DNA from: Flavobacteriales bacterium
Lineage (GTDB): Bacteria; Bacteroidota; Bacteroidia; Flavobacteriales_D; Crocinitomicaceae
DNA: 64,000 nt
Assembly: GCA_947497485.1 (NCBI GenBank)
Contig: CANMHB010000016.1
Span: forward strand, 17,497 to 81,496
Direction of reading: 5' to 3'
Positions 39,068-48,600 of this stretch are shown piece by piece; within the stretch, counting starts at the first letter, position 1; each line of letters opens with the position of its first letter. Position numbers and translations under genes: made by a program. The notes below the pieces were generated by a model. That model saw only the letters and a program-made list of their open reading frames with translations, did not search any database and was not told the origin of the DNA.

Positions 39068-39763
39068 ATGAGAAATTTTACTAGTTTATTTTTTGTTGTC
39101 ATTTCATACTTCAGTTTTTCTCAGTGCGATAAAGTTTATGTAAGTGGTCGTGTGCGAGATACGCTAAACCCTCAGACTTTTTATAATTTAATGATAATTG
39201 ATCGAGCTTCAGGAAGAGGTGTATTCGGTCAGCCAGACGGAACATTTTCAGTTTATGTGTCTGCAGGAGATAAAATTTCTATCTCCACCAAAGGTTATCC
39301 AATTTATGAGTTTATTGCAAAACCAGATTCCAATTGTCAATATAAAGTATTAGCCTATATTGAAAAGCTACCTCAAGAAATAAAAGAGGTTGTTATTCGG
39401 CCGTTAAAAACCCTCGAGCAGATCAAGGAGGAGAGACAAGCGTTATCACTGCGCGAGACAAAATCAGTCACTGGAATTGAAGTATTAGAAAGTCCAATAA
39501 CTGCCTTGTATCAAGTTTTATCGAAAAAAGAAAAGACCAAAGCTTGGATTGCCGAACAAACCTATAAAAACGACCAGCGTAAAGTTGTAAAAGAGCTTTT
39601 GAGAGTTTATGTGGCATATGAAATAATTAATTTAACAGAAGATGAATTTGATGATTTTATTACCTTTCTTAATGTCGATGAATCATTCTTGAAAACAGCT
39701 TCGGAGATGGAATTAATTGTTTTTATTAAGGATAAGTTTGAGCATTTTTCTTCTTTCAGATAG
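39068..39763 (+). CDS. secreted protein with carboxypeptidase-like regulatory domain
   Basis: 231 aa from the ATG at 39068, which begins a signal peptide (MRNFTSLFFVVISYFSFSQ). Residues about 25-105 form a CarboxypepD_reg-like beta sandwich (VYVSGRVRDTLNP...GVFGQPDGTFSVYVSAGDKISISTKGY in outline). The C-terminal part (about 120-231) is helical and matches a pattern common in Bacteroidota (TSVTGIEVLESPITALYQ, SKKEKTKAWIAEQ; VDESFLKTASEMELIVFIKDKFEHF). Its function is unknown; an envelope role is likely. Confidence 0.8.
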   Translation: MRNFTSLFFVVISYFSFSQCDKVYVSGRVRDTLNPQTFYNLMIIDRASGRGVFGQPDGTFSVYVSAGDKISISTKGYPIYEFIAKPDSNCQYKVLAYIEKLPQEIKEVVIRPLKTLEQIKEERQALSLRETKSVTGIEVLESPITALYQVLSKKEKTKAWIAEQTYKNDQRKVVKELLRVYVAYEIINLTEDEFDDFITFLNVDESFLKTASEMELIVFIKDKFEHFSSFR

Positions 39764-39835
39764 GAATAGAATTTCGAATTAAAATTGCGAATTACGAATT
39801 GGTAATTAGTAACCTCTAATTCGCAAACCTCCCGC

Positions 39836-39869
39836 AAAAAAAAGCCCCATCCTTTTCGAACGAGGCTTT
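39836..39869 (-). terminator. terminator for the S46 peptidase gene
   Basis: On the minus strand AAAGCC (39869-39864) pairs with GGCTTT (39846-39841), followed by five more T. It lies 21 bases after the S46 stop. The left arm's A-run means weak activity toward the plus-strand gene is also possible. Confidence 0.65.
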
Positions 39870-39889
39870 CAGCTTTTAAGAAATATAAA

Positions 39890-42037
39890 TTATCGAATAA
39901 TCGTCATTTCGTCAACAATGTGTTTCGCACCAGCATATTTATCAATAATAAATAACACATAACGAATATCAACGTTGATCGTTTTTTGAAGTTTTGAATC
40001 AAAAATAACATCTCCGGCCATAGCCTCAATATTTCCGTCAAACGCCAATCCAATTAATTCACCTTTTCCATTTAATACCGGAGAACCAGAGTTACCTCCT
40101 GTGATATCATTATTGGTTAAGAAATTTACTGGCATGTAACCACCTTTGTCGGCATATTCTCCAAAATCCTTCTTGTCATTCAATTCAATTAATCGTTGAG
40201 GAAGATCGAATTCTTCGTCATTTGGTTTATACTTTTTGATGGTTCCTTGTAACGTTGTATAATAGTTTACTTTCGCGTCATTGTCACTGTCAGCAGGCAG
40301 TGCGCTCACTTTTCCATAAGTCAAACGAAGTGTGCTATTCGCATCTGGATATTTTACTGGGCTCAACCCAGACTGACGCATTCCGTCAACTAACAAACGA
40401 TAAGCTCTTCCAAAATCATTTTGAAGTTTTGTTAATTCCTCTGAACGTAAATTCAAATGAGCAATCATATCATTGGATAATTTCATCAACGGGTCATTTG
40501 CAAGTTGATCTGCATTTGGCAATTCAAGAAAAGCCAAAACTCGTTCCTTGGAAGTTAAAAAACTTAATGAAAATAAGTTATTTACATAACCTTTTAAATC
40601 ACCATTGTATTTTTTATTTGCATTTTCAAGAGCAGGCACTAATTTATATCCAGCTTTCTTAACATACAAATTCAACCCATCCGTTAAAATATCATTTTCA
40701 GCTGGAAGATAAATTCCTGCAAAAAACTCATCAATAACAGCTTTTAGATCTGGATACATTTCCGTTCTTTTAGCATCATCTGCTTTAGCATAGGCTTCAA
40801 GCTGAGAACCTAGTGATCTCGCGATTCGTGCATATTCAGACCCGCGAAACATAATTTGAAGGTAATTATCATGACGAGATTTTTCATTTGTGGCTTTATA
40901 ATAATTGTTTATTGTTTCAACCACAGTTCCAAATTTGTCTTTGTTTTCTTTTTTATTAGCCCAGGCATTAAATTTTGCTTCGTTCGCGGCTTTTGACTCT
41001 GCAGTTTTAAACTTAGATAAAGCATCAATCATACCCTGACGGTTTTTCCAGTAGTTTGCAATTCCTGCATACTTAGAGGCGTAGTTCAAACGTACTGCAT
41101 CGTCTTTATCCATGTATTTTTTCATCGCATCCATTGAAGTTTTTGAAGCTTCAACCCAAGCTGGATAAGCGTATTTAACGTTTTGTTCAATTCCACCAGC
41201 TGGTAACCAACGATTTGTTCTTCCAGGATATCCTAAAATCATCGCGAAATCACCTTCTTTTACTCCTTTGATATTTACAGGTAAGTGGCGTTTTGGTTTT
41301 AATGGAACATTATTCGTTGAATAATCTGCTGGATTTCCGTTTGCATCACCATAAACGCGGAACATAGAGAAATCTCCAGTATGTCGTGGCCATTCCCAGT
41401 TGTCGGTGTCGCCACCAAATTTACCGATGTTGTCAGGTGGTGTACCAACTAAACGAACGTCCTTATAATCTTGGTAAACGAAATAATAGAATTCATTTCC
41501 TTGAAAAAACGAACGAACACTAACCACGTATTTCCCTCCTTCGTTATTTTCTTTTTCGATCAAAGCAGTTTCTTCTTTGATTGCTTTTTCACGCTCTGCT
41601 TCTGTCATTGAATCATTCAACTTACCAAGAATTCTTTTGGTGCAATCATCCATACGAACGAAAAAGCGAACGTACAATGATTTAGGCTTCATTTCATCAT
41701 TCTTCGTTGCAGCCCAAAAACCATTTGAAAGGTAATCATGCTCTGGAGTTGATAATTCCGCAATGGCGTCATATCCACAGTGGTGATTTGTAAGAATTAA
41801 TCCATCCTTGGAAATTAATTCTGCCGTACAGCCTCCATTGAACTGAACAATTGCATCCTTCAAGCTTGAATTGTTGATGCTGTAAATTTCTTCTGTGGTC
41901 AATTGAAGACCCATTTTTTGCATATCGCGGTGATTTAGACGTTCGATGAACATCAAAAACCACATTCCTTCGTCTGCACGGACGAAAAAGCCAACGAAAA
42001 AAACGATGGCTAAAAGTGTACTTTTAAATCTTGTCAT
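39890..42037 (-). CDS. S46 family dipeptidyl peptidase (DPP7-like)
   Basis: 715-aa exported serine peptidase of the S46 family, which releases dipeptides from protein N-termini in the periplasm. Signal peptide (STLLAIVFFVGFFVRADEG). The catalytic His is in LTNHHCGYD (83-90), the Asp in DNWEWPRHTGDFSMFR, and Ser650 in TGGNSGSPVLNGKGE. Gly668 in GLAFDGN occupies the position that is Gly in DPP7 (hydrophobic P1) and Arg in DPP11 (acidic P1), so DPP7-like preference is expected. The gene has its own terminator. Such enzymes support peptide-based nutrition in Bacteroidota. Confidence 0.95.
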   Translation of the reverse strand: MTRFKSTLLAIVFFVGFFVRADEGMWFLMFIERLNHRDMQKMGLQLTTEEIYSINNSSLKDAIVQFNGGCTAELISKDGLILTNHHCGYDAIAELSTPEHDYLSNGFWAATKNDEMKPKSLYVRFFVRMDDCTKRILGKLNDSMTEAEREKAIKEETALIEKENNEGGKYVVSVRSFFQGNEFYYFVYQDYKDVRLVGTPPDNIGKFGGDTDNWEWPRHTGDFSMFRVYGDANGNPADYSTNNVPLKPKRHLPVNIKGVKEGDFAMILGYPGRTNRWLPAGGIEQNVKYAYPAWVEASKTSMDAMKKYMDKDDAVRLNYASKYAGIANYWKNRQGMIDALSKFKTAESKAANEAKFNAWANKKENKDKFGTVVETINNYYKATNEKSRHDNYLQIMFRGSEYARIARSLGSQLEAYAKADDAKRTEMYPDLKAVIDEFFAGIYLPAENDILTDGLNLYVKKAGYKLVPALENANKKYNGDLKGYVNNLFSLSFLTSKERVLAFLELPNADQLANDPLMKLSNDMIAHLNLRSEELTKLQNDFGRAYRLLVDGMRQSGLSPVKYPDANSTLRLTYGKVSALPADSDNDAKVNYYTTLQGTIKKYKPNDEEFDLPQRLIELNDKKDFGEYADKGGYMPVNFLTNNDITGGNSGSPVLNGKGELIGLAFDGNIEAMAGDVIFDSKLQKTINVDIRYVLFIIDKYAGAKHIVDEMTIIR

Positions 42038-42282
42038 AGTTTTGATAATTTTTAGAGCGCCTAATTTACCTAAAAATTAAATTTTATGAGTAGACTATTA
42101 CAAAATAAATTATGAAATAAGTTTTTGTTTGTTGTTATGCTAATTTTTTAGCCAGATTTTCCAGATAATAAGTGTGCTAAAAAATAAATTTTCTGAGATG
42201 ATGAAAATATCAAATTTCGATTTAGTGAATTAAAATGGAAATCAGTTTATTCGGCTTCTAAGCATAAAAGAAATTCTCAAGT

Positions 42283-42711
42283 TTATCCGCCCTTCACTAT
42301 TTCAAATTTAGTGAATCTCGAAATTTCTTGATAATCACCAAATAATGAAAACCATGTTACCTGTTCATCGCTAGGGTCCATATTGATTAGCATTCCAATG
42401 TTATAACCATCAATTAAAAAATATATAGTATAAAAATTTCCAATATTTGTAAAAACAAGGTCAGCTTCACGATCGAAAACACCATTAGCGTAAAAATTAA
42501 GATGTTTATGTGTTAAATCGAGTTCATACGAACTATCAACAATTCGTCTTGTTTCTGAAAGATCTTTTTTATTTAAAAGTTCTGTTAATGAATATTCAAC
42601 AGTATCAATACTGTAACTATGAATAACTTCAAATACATTGATTTTAAAGATCTGGCTGAAAGAAAAATTAGAAATAAATGAAAGCGTTAAGATGATGAAT
42701 AATTTTTTCAT
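42283..42711 (-). CDS. secreted small protein of unknown function
   Basis: 142 aa from the ATG at 42711, giving the signal peptide MKKLFIILTLSFISNFSFSQ; a further in-frame ATG 9 codons earlier would put MNYLVKKGT in front of it. The mature part is beta-rich with a repeated Asp/Tyr pattern (FEVIHSYSIDTVEYSLTELL, GNFYTIYFLIDGYNIGMLINM). No family recognised. It sits downstream of the Crp-type regulator in the same orientation, 108 bases apart. A cold region of 245 bases without genes separates it from the S46 gene. Confidence 0.7.
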   Translation of the reverse strand: MKKLFIILTLSFISNFSFSQIFKINVFEVIHSYSIDTVEYSLTELLNKKDLSETRRIVDSSYELDLTHKHLNFYANGVFDREADLVFTNIGNFYTIYFLIDGYNIGMLINMDPSDEQVTWFSLFGDYQEISRFTKFEIVKGG

Positions 42712-42819
42712 TGTTCCTTTTTTCACTAGATAATTCAATTTGTGAAAAATGTAACAATAAATTACCCAAGATTTTGATTCTTAAATTGGATTTAAATTGA
42801 AAAACTAATCAAATCGTTT

Positions 42820-43422
42820 TTAACTTTTACTCCTTTCAATCAAATGTTTTTTCATTCTGCTCAAAGATTCAGGCAAAATACCAAGATAAGAGGCAATTTG
42901 ATGTTGCGGAACAAGTTGTTCAATTCCAGGGTGACGTTCTAGTAATTCTAAATAGCGATCTTCAGCGCTTGCTCCGACCGTTAAGAAAAAGCGTTTTTGA
43001 AGAACAGTAAGCGTGCGCATCGTTATGATTCTAAATAGGCGCTCAAGTTTCGGAACAGAATCATAAAGTCGTTCTTTATCTTCCCAATTGATAAATAGTA
43101 AAGAACTTTCCTCCAACGCCTGAACGTTCAATAAAGAAGGTATGTCAGTGTTGAATGATGCACTATCGCCAACCCACCAATCTCTAAAACCGAAATAAAG
43201 AACATGTTCGGTTGACTTTATATCAGTATGAAATACCCTAAACGTGCCGGACACGACAAATGCTTCCATGCGATTTGGTCTCCCTTGTTCTAAAAAGTAC
43301 TCCTTCTTCTTGAAACTTCGTAAGTGAAATGCATTAGCAACAATATTCTTTTCCTCATCAGTAAGGGAAATTCGTTCGTTAATGTAATTCAGTAATTGTT
43401 GTTTTGCTTGCGTTTCTTCCAC
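42820..43422 (-). CDS. Crp/Fnr-family transcriptional regulator
   Basis: 200 aa: cyclic-nucleotide-binding-like beta barrel (about 15-115, KKEYFLEQGRPNRMEAFVVSGTFRVF) and a C-terminal HTH (HQIASYLGILPESLSRMKKHL). The cAMP-contact residues of true Crp (RxS) are absent, so it belongs to the Bacteroidota Crp-like group with unknown ligand. The start is the GTG at 43422, because the first internal ATG is at residue 50 or so. A perfect -7 element TAAATTTG lies four bases before it, predicting a leaderless mRNA. It is divergent from hisS. Confidence 0.88.
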   Translation of the reverse strand: MEETQAKQQLLNYINERISLTDEEKNIVANAFHLRSFKKKEYFLEQGRPNRMEAFVVSGTFRVFHTDIKSTEHVLYFGFRDWWVGDSASFNTDIPSLLNVQALEESSLLFINWEDKERLYDSVPKLERLFRIITMRTLTVLQKRFFLTVGASAEDRYLELLERHPGIEQLVPQHQIASYLGILPESLSRMKKHLIERSKS

Positions 43423-43426
43423 AAGT

Positions 43427-43434
43427 CAAATTTA
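43427..43434 (-). promoter_or_regulatory. -7 element TAAATTTG, four bases before a GTG start
   Basis: Perfect TAnnTTTG on the minus strand; ACTT separates it from the GTG of the Crp-type gene. Confidence 0.6.
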
Positions 43435-43469
43435 GTTATAATAAAGAATAATCTACATAAGTTGAAATG

Positions 43470-43501
43470 TTGCTTTTTGAAAACTCTTATGTTTAACTTT
43501 G
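43470..43501 (+). promoter_or_regulatory. complete promoter (TTG-N21-TAACTTTG) for hisS
   Basis: TTG at 43470-43472 and a perfect TAACTTTG at 43494-43501, 21 bases apart, as expected for the Bacteroidota primary sigma factor. The hisS ATG is 22 bases further. Confidence 0.65.
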
Positions 43502-43523
43502 CATTCATTAATAAATAGGTGAA

Positions 43524-44894
43524 ATGTCACAAAAACCAGCAATACCTAAAGGAACACGCGATTTTCTGCCAACGGATGTATCAAAACGAAATTATATTTT
43601 TGATTCAATCAAGCAAATTTTTAGACTTTATGGCTATGCTCCAATTGAAACACCAAGTTTTGAGTTATCGTCCACTTTGTTAGGAAAATATGGGGAAGAA
43701 GGAGATCGTTTGATTTTTCGAATTCTGAATTCTGGTGAAAAAATGAAAAAAGCGGATATTGAAGCTTTACAAAATGATAATTTACCGCGATTTGCGAATT
43801 CGCTTGCAGAAAAAGCATTGCGTTATGATTTAACAGTTCCTTTTGCACGTTTTGTTGTTCAGCATCAGAATGAACTTTCATTTCCGTTCAAGCGATACCA
43901 AATTCAGCCGGTTTGGCGTGCAGATCGTCCGCAGCATGGGCGTTATCAGGAGTTTTATCAGTGTGATGTCGATGTCGTTGGAAGCGATTCACTTTTGTAT
44001 GAAGTAGAATTGGTCCAAATTTTTGATGCAGTTTTAACTAAGATAAATCTTCCCGGATTTACTATCAAAATCAACAATCGAAAAATTCTTTCAGGAATTG
44101 CGGAGGTGAGTGGTGAAGCCGACCGAATTGTTGATATTACAGTTGCCATTGACAAATTAGATAAAATAGGCGAGGGGGGAGTTGTTGAAGAGTTGAGAAA
44201 TAAAAACATTTCTGAGACGGCGATAGAGCGAATCAAGCCTCTCTTTCAATTAAGTGGTTCCAATGAGCAAAAAATCGACTTAATGAAGGGGTTCTTGAGT
44301 TCATGCGAAATTGGTATGAAGGGAATTGAGGAACTAGAATTTGTTTTGAATTCAATTGACAGACTAAGTTTGGAAAGAGGAGTTCTAGAATTCGATGTAA
44401 CGCTCGCCCGGGGATTAAATTATTATACAGGAGCAATTTTTGAGGTGAAGGCGCATGATGTGAAGATGGGAAGTATTTGTGGAGGTGGACGCTACGATGA
44501 TCTTACAGGATTGTTTGGTATGAAAGGGCTTTCAGGAGTTGGGATTTCATTTGGTGCCGACCGTATTTATGATGTTTTGAATGAATTAAATCTTTTTCCG
44601 GAGGAAGTAACAAACGGACTGACCTTACTTTTTATCAATTTTGGAGACAAGGAAGTTTCAAAGTGTTTGGAATTGGCTTCAAATCTAAGAAAATCGGGCA
44701 TTGATTGTGAAATTTATCCCTCGGCTTCTAAGCTTCAAAAGCAAATGAAATATGCAAATGATCGTGGAGTTAAATATGTCGCATTGCTTGGTGAAAATGA
44801 GTTAGCTAATCAAAAAATCATTTTGAAAGAAATGGATTCAGGTAAGCAATCTACGATTTCATTTGATGAGTTTGTTCAACAATTAGATAAATAA
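43524..44894 (+). CDS. hisS: histidyl-tRNA synthetase HisS
   Basis: 456-aa class II aminoacyl-tRNA synthetase. Motif 1 region ([16 protein letters not shown]...[10 protein letters not shown]), motif 2 ([19 protein letters not shown]), the histidine A loop ([15 protein letters not shown]) and motif 3 ([12 protein letters not shown]...[15 protein letters not shown]) are all present, with the C-terminal anticodon-binding domain (about 360-456). Nothing unusual. Confidence 0.98.
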   Translation: MSQKPAIPKGTRDFLPTDVSKRNYIFDSIKQIFRLYGYAPIETPSFELSSTLLGKYGEEGDRLIFRILNSGEKMKKADIEALQNDNLPRFANSLAEKALRYDLTVPFARFVVQHQNELSFPFKRYQIQPVWRADRPQHGRYQEFYQCDVDVVGSDSLLYEVELVQIFDAVLTKINLPGFTIKINNRKILSGIAEVSGEADRIVDITVAIDKLDKIGEGGVVEELRNKNISETAIERIKPLFQLSGSNEQKIDLMKGFLSSCEIGMKGIEELEFVLNSIDRLSLERGVLEFDVTLARGLNYYTGAIFEVKAHDVKMGSICGGGRYDDLTGLFGMKGLSGVGISFGADRIYDVLNELNLFPEEVTNGLTLLFINFGDKEVSKCLELASNLRKSGIDCEIYPSASKLQKQMKYANDRGVKYVALLGENELANQKIILKEMDSGKQSTISFDEFVQQLDK

Positions 44895-44924
44895 AAATTA
44901 ATAATTTAATATTTACACTGCCAT

Positions 44925-45743
44925 ATGAATTCATTTATAAAAACATACATTTTACTATTCGGTCTATTCTTCATGTATGGTACTAATAGGTTTCTGTCGC
45001 AAACATCGAAGTCAGATTCGATAAAGAAGAACACCAACCCCTTACCAGGTTTAAAATTGGCTGGACCTGGAGATCTATCGCCGAACACCCCGTTAATGCT
45101 TGATCCCATGTCAACTCCGATATACGATGAGCAATTCAATCTCATTCCGCAAGCTGATTTCATGAAAGTCATGATGTCAAACGATTTCATTCCGGAACCA
45201 TATATTGATAATAACAAGTCAGTAAAGGCTTTCGTTTTAAGAAAAGCAAGCCCTGAAGAAAAAGCAATGATGCAGAAAATGCAACAGGGAGGGATGATGG
45301 ATATGGAATCTGAAAAAAGCGAATTAATCGGAACCAAGGCTTCTGATTTCGAGGTTGAGGATTTAAAAGGGAAAAAATATAAACTTTCGGATTTGATAGG
45401 TAAGGTGGTAGTTTTGAATTTTTGGTTTATTGAGTGTAAGCCTTGTGTGATGGAAATGCCAGATTTGAATGAGCTGGTTAAGGAATTTAAAGGCATGGAG
45501 GTTATTTTTTTAGGAATTGCTACTAACCAAAAAGATCAACTTAAAAAATTCTTAAAAAAAACAAAGTTTGATTACAAACTTGTTGCGAATGGCCTATCTA
45601 TTTCCCAATCCTTTGGAGTTACAGGATTTCCAACCAATCTAATTATTGATCAAAATGGAATTATTCAATACGTATCATTGGGAATAGGGCCAAAAAACAA
45701 AGAGAACCTTTTCAATGAAATTAACCAGTTGATAAACAAATAA
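44925..45743 (+). CDS. TlpA-like thioredoxin-fold protein
   Basis: 272 aa. N-terminal signal/anchor (IKTYILLFGLFFMYGTNRF) followed by a Pro/Met-rich extracytoplasmic region (about 30-130), then an AhpC/TSA-TlpA thioredoxin domain with redox motif CKPC (Cys171, Cys174) in FWFIECKPCVMEMPDLNEL and cis-Pro in GVTGFPTNLII. It likely acts as a periplasmic thiol-disulfide reductase. It follows hisS after 30 bases and precedes a small lipoprotein gene, which might be a substrate but need not be. Confidence 0.9.
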   Translation: MNSFIKTYILLFGLFFMYGTNRFLSQTSKSDSIKKNTNPLPGLKLAGPGDLSPNTPLMLDPMSTPIYDEQFNLIPQADFMKVMMSNDFIPEPYIDNNKSVKAFVLRKASPEEKAMMQKMQQGGMMDMESEKSELIGTKASDFEVEDLKGKKYKLSDLIGKVVVLNFWFIECKPCVMEMPDLNELVKEFKGMEVIFLGIATNQKDQLKKFLKKTKFDYKLVANGLSISQSFGVTGFPTNLIIDQNGIIQYVSLGIGPKNKENLFNEINQLINK

Positions 45744-45791
45744 TTGTTTAGTTTAAAATAGGTTAAAATCAATTCAAAAAATTTATCAAAT

Positions 45792-46070
45792 ATGAAAAAA
45801 TTAATTGTCTCTTATTCTTTTTTATTTCTTCTTTTTTCGTGCAGTGGAAGCAAAAGAGGAGCTTGGTCGGAGCAAGATAAAACTAAAGCTAAAAATCATA
45901 TTCAAGAATCTGGAGTTGCACTCGAATTTCTTGGCCCTAACAAACAACAGTTTATGGATTGTTATTTGGACAAAATAGAAAAAAAATACGATAATTTCAA
46001 TGAATCACTATCTGATACAAAAGGTAGTGATGAAATAGCTGCATCGTGCCTCGAAGAGATTATTTTTTAA
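45792..46070 (+). CDS. small lipoprotein, function unknown
   Basis: 92 aa. Lipoprotein signal peptide ending in FLLFSC (Cys17). The mature part is helical with WSEQDKTKAKNHIQESG and two further Cys residues, in FMDCYLDKIEKKYDNF and AASCLEEIIF, which could form a disulfide. The pattern resembles a small Bacteroidota lipoprotein family with a WSExDK start; the match is from memory. Its neighbour upstream is a TlpA-like thiol reductase. It ends convergently with pheT, 39 bases apart. Confidence 0.75.
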   Translation: MKKLIVSYSFLFLLFSCSGSKRGAWSEQDKTKAKNHIQESGVALEFLGPNKQQFMDCYLDKIEKKYDNFNESLSDTKGSDEIAASCLEEIIF

Positions 46071-46109
46071 AGTTAACCTAAACTTGAAAATTCTTTGTTA
46101 AAGATAAAT

Positions 46110-48542
46110 TTACCTCAATACTGCCCCGAACTTTTCTTCAAAAGACGTTTTGATTTTATTCATGATCGCGTCAATTTCTGAATCTGTCATGGTTCGTTCT
46201 TGGTCTTGAAAAGTGAATGATAGCGCATACGACTTTTTACCAGACTCCAAATTCTTTCCTTCGTAAACATCGAACAGATTAACGTCCCGAAGTAATTTTT
46301 TATCAACTTGAACAGCAGTTTCTTTGAGTTCTTTGTATTTTGTTTCTTTATTTAATAAAAGTGAAAAGTCGCGACGAACAGCAAACGTTTTAGGAAGTTC
46401 CTTGAAGTTTATTTTTACCATTTTTAAGGATTCGATTAACCGATCCCAATTGATGAAAGCACAGTAAACTGGGTTTTTTAAGTCGAAATGATCCAGTAAT
46501 TCATTTGAAACCAATCCCATTTCCAGTAAATCTTTTTTCAAAATACTACCTTTTTCTCCATCCGAGAATAATGCGTTTGTAAGATCATTTTCTTGCAAGT
46601 AATCACTTAAACCGAGGCGATCAAAAATTGCTTTAACAATTCCTTTCAAGGTGTAATAAGAAACCTGATCTTTATTGCTACTCCATAATTCGATGAACTT
46701 ATTTCCAGTAATCGCAATTGCCAAAACAGTTGTTTCCTCATAACCAGATGGATAAAGGTGATAGCTTTTTCCGAATTCGAATAATTTTAAATTCGGATTT
46801 TGACGATTTTGATTGCGTTCGATATTTTCAAGAAGTCCAAAAATTAAGGATTGTCTCATAACTTCTAAATCCTGACTCAAGGGGTTCAGAATTTTAACGT
46901 TGCGTTCTGATTTCAATGTCTCTGATTCAAATGAACTTGTGTAGGATGATTTTGAAAGCGAATTGTTTAATACTTCGTAGAATCCGTTGCTGACTAGCAA
47001 TTCGGAAATCTTATCTTGTAATTTTTCTCGATCGACTAATTTGTTCGAGTTTATGGCCATATGCCATTTATCAGGCAACGGAATATTATTAAATCCGTAA
47101 ATACGAAGAATTTCCTCGGCCACATCAGATTCGCGCGTAACATCAATTCGATATGCTGGAATCTCTAATTTTAATTCGTTTCCATTTTCGGAAAGAACTT
47201 TAAAATCTAGATCACTCAAAATAGATAAATGTGATTTTTTATCTATTTGATAACCAATTAATTGATTTATTTTATTTAAATTAATAGATAAATTAATTTT
47301 ATCTTCAATTTCTTCGTTTTTTAGATCAATTGTTTGCATTCCGATGTTTCCACCTGCTATTTCTAAAATTAAATTAGCGGCTCTTTCAAGTGCATACCTA
47401 GTTAGATTCGGATCTACACCACGTTCAAACCGGAAACTAGCATCGGTATTTAATCCGTGGTATCGCGCTGTTTTTCGAACAGAAACTGAATTAAATAAGG
47501 CTGATTCCAGAAAGACATTTGTAGTTTCATTTTTAATCCCAGAGGTCAATCCTCCGAAAACACCTGCTATGCACAAATCATCATTGCCATTGGTAATCAT
47601 TAATTCTTCTCCAAATAACGTTCTTTCAACTCCATCAAGCGTTTTGAATTTACTGTCTCTAATTGCTTTTTTTACAACTATTTTTCCACCAAGTTCATCG
47701 GCATCGAAAGCATGTAACGGTGTTCCAAGTTCGCGCATTACAAAATTCGTCACATCAACAACATTGTTGATAGGGGTTAATCCAACCGCACGTAATCTTT
47801 TTTGAAGCCATTCTGGAGATGGAGCTACTTTAACATTGGTAATTGTCACACCACAATAGCGTTTGCAATTTTCATTATCTTCAACTGAAATAGAAACAGG
47901 GTAGGAATCTGAAGGTGTTAATTCGTGAACACTTGGCCAATTGATTTTAAGCCCAGCATTTTTATGAAAATTCAAGTGAGCCATCAAATCTCTCGCAACA
48001 CCAATATGACCCATCGCATCGGCACGGTTAGGGGTTAATCCGATTTCTAATTGATAATCATCTTCTAAATCAAAATAACTTGCAGCTTTTGATCCAACAA
48101 CGAGTTTATAGGGTAAAACCATGATTCCTGCATGTGAATCTCCTAGTCCCAATTCGTCCTCTGCACAAAGCATTCCGAACGATTCAACGCCTCTAATTTT
48201 AGCTGCTTTGATTTTAAATGGTTCGTCTGGTTTTGGATAAAGTGTGCAGCCAACTGTTGCAACCACGACTGTTTGTCCTTCAGCCACGTTTGGAGCTCCA
48301 CAAACGATTTGCACGATTTCAGTTCCAAGATCAACAGTAGTAACTTTTAATTTATCGGCATCTGGATGTTTTTCGCACGTCAATACTTTGCCAATTAAAA
48401 CACCATCAAGTCCACCTCGAACGGCTTCGATTTTTTCAATTCCTTCTACTTCTAGTCCTGTGTCGGTTAATATTTTACCTGCTTCTTCTGCAGAAATATC
48501 AGTGGAAATGTAGGTTTTAAGCCAGTTGAATGATATTTTCAT
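46110..48542 (-). CDS. pheT: phenylalanyl-tRNA synthetase beta subunit PheT
   Basis: 810 aa, the full bacterial length. Domains in order: tRNA-binding OB fold (about 40-150, VLIGKVLTCEKHPDADKLKV), B3/B4 (about 200-400), B5 (about 405-475), catalytic-like core and C-terminal anticodon-binding FDX-ACB (about 715-810, FPKTFAVRRDFSLLLNKE-like). PheS is not in the window. A perfect -7 element lies 18 bases upstream of the ATG. Confidence 0.97.
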   Translation of the reverse strand: MKISFNWLKTYISTDISAEEAGKILTDTGLEVEGIEKIEAVRGGLDGVLIGKVLTCEKHPDADKLKVTTVDLGTEIVQIVCGAPNVAEGQTVVVATVGCTLYPKPDEPFKIKAAKIRGVESFGMLCAEDELGLGDSHAGIMVLPYKLVVGSKAASYFDLEDDYQLEIGLTPNRADAMGHIGVARDLMAHLNFHKNAGLKINWPSVHELTPSDSYPVSISVEDNENCKRYCGVTITNVKVAPSPEWLQKRLRAVGLTPINNVVDVTNFVMRELGTPLHAFDADELGGKIVVKKAIRDSKFKTLDGVERTLFGEELMITNGNDDLCIAGVFGGLTSGIKNETTNVFLESALFNSVSVRKTARYHGLNTDASFRFERGVDPNLTRYALERAANLILEIAGGNIGMQTIDLKNEEIEDKINLSINLNKINQLIGYQIDKKSHLSILSDLDFKVLSENGNELKLEIPAYRIDVTRESDVAEEILRIYGFNNIPLPDKWHMAINSNKLVDREKLQDKISELLVSNGFYEVLNNSLSKSSYTSSFESETLKSERNVKILNPLSQDLEVMRQSLIFGLLENIERNQNRQNPNLKLFEFGKSYHLYPSGYEETTVLAIAITGNKFIELWSSNKDQVSYYTLKGIVKAIFDRLGLSDYLQENDLTNALFSDGEKGSILKKDLLEMGLVSNELLDHFDLKNPVYCAFINWDRLIESLKMVKINFKELPKTFAVRRDFSLLLNKETKYKELKETAVQVDKKLLRDVNLFDVYEGKNLESGKKSYALSFTFQDQERTMTDSEIDAIMNKIKTSFEEKFGAVLR

Positions 48543-48560
48543 GGATTGTTAATTGGTATG

Positions 48561-48568
48561 CAAAATTA
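48561..48568 (-). promoter_or_regulatory. -7 promoter element for pheT (TAATTTTG)
   Basis: Perfect TAnnTTTG on the minus strand, 18 bases before the pheT start codon. Confidence 0.55.
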
Positions 48569-48600
48569 GAAATTTAGCTGAATGCTCGTTTGTATATGGC

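Noticed and set aside
44906..45496. Minus-strand 196-codon open frame
   Set aside because: It is antisense to the TlpA-like gene, Ser/Phe-rich as expected for a complement frame, with no promoter or recognisable domain.
47344..47805. Plus-strand 153-codon open frame
   Set aside because: It is antisense to the middle of pheT, a highly conserved gene; composition is typical of a shadow frame.
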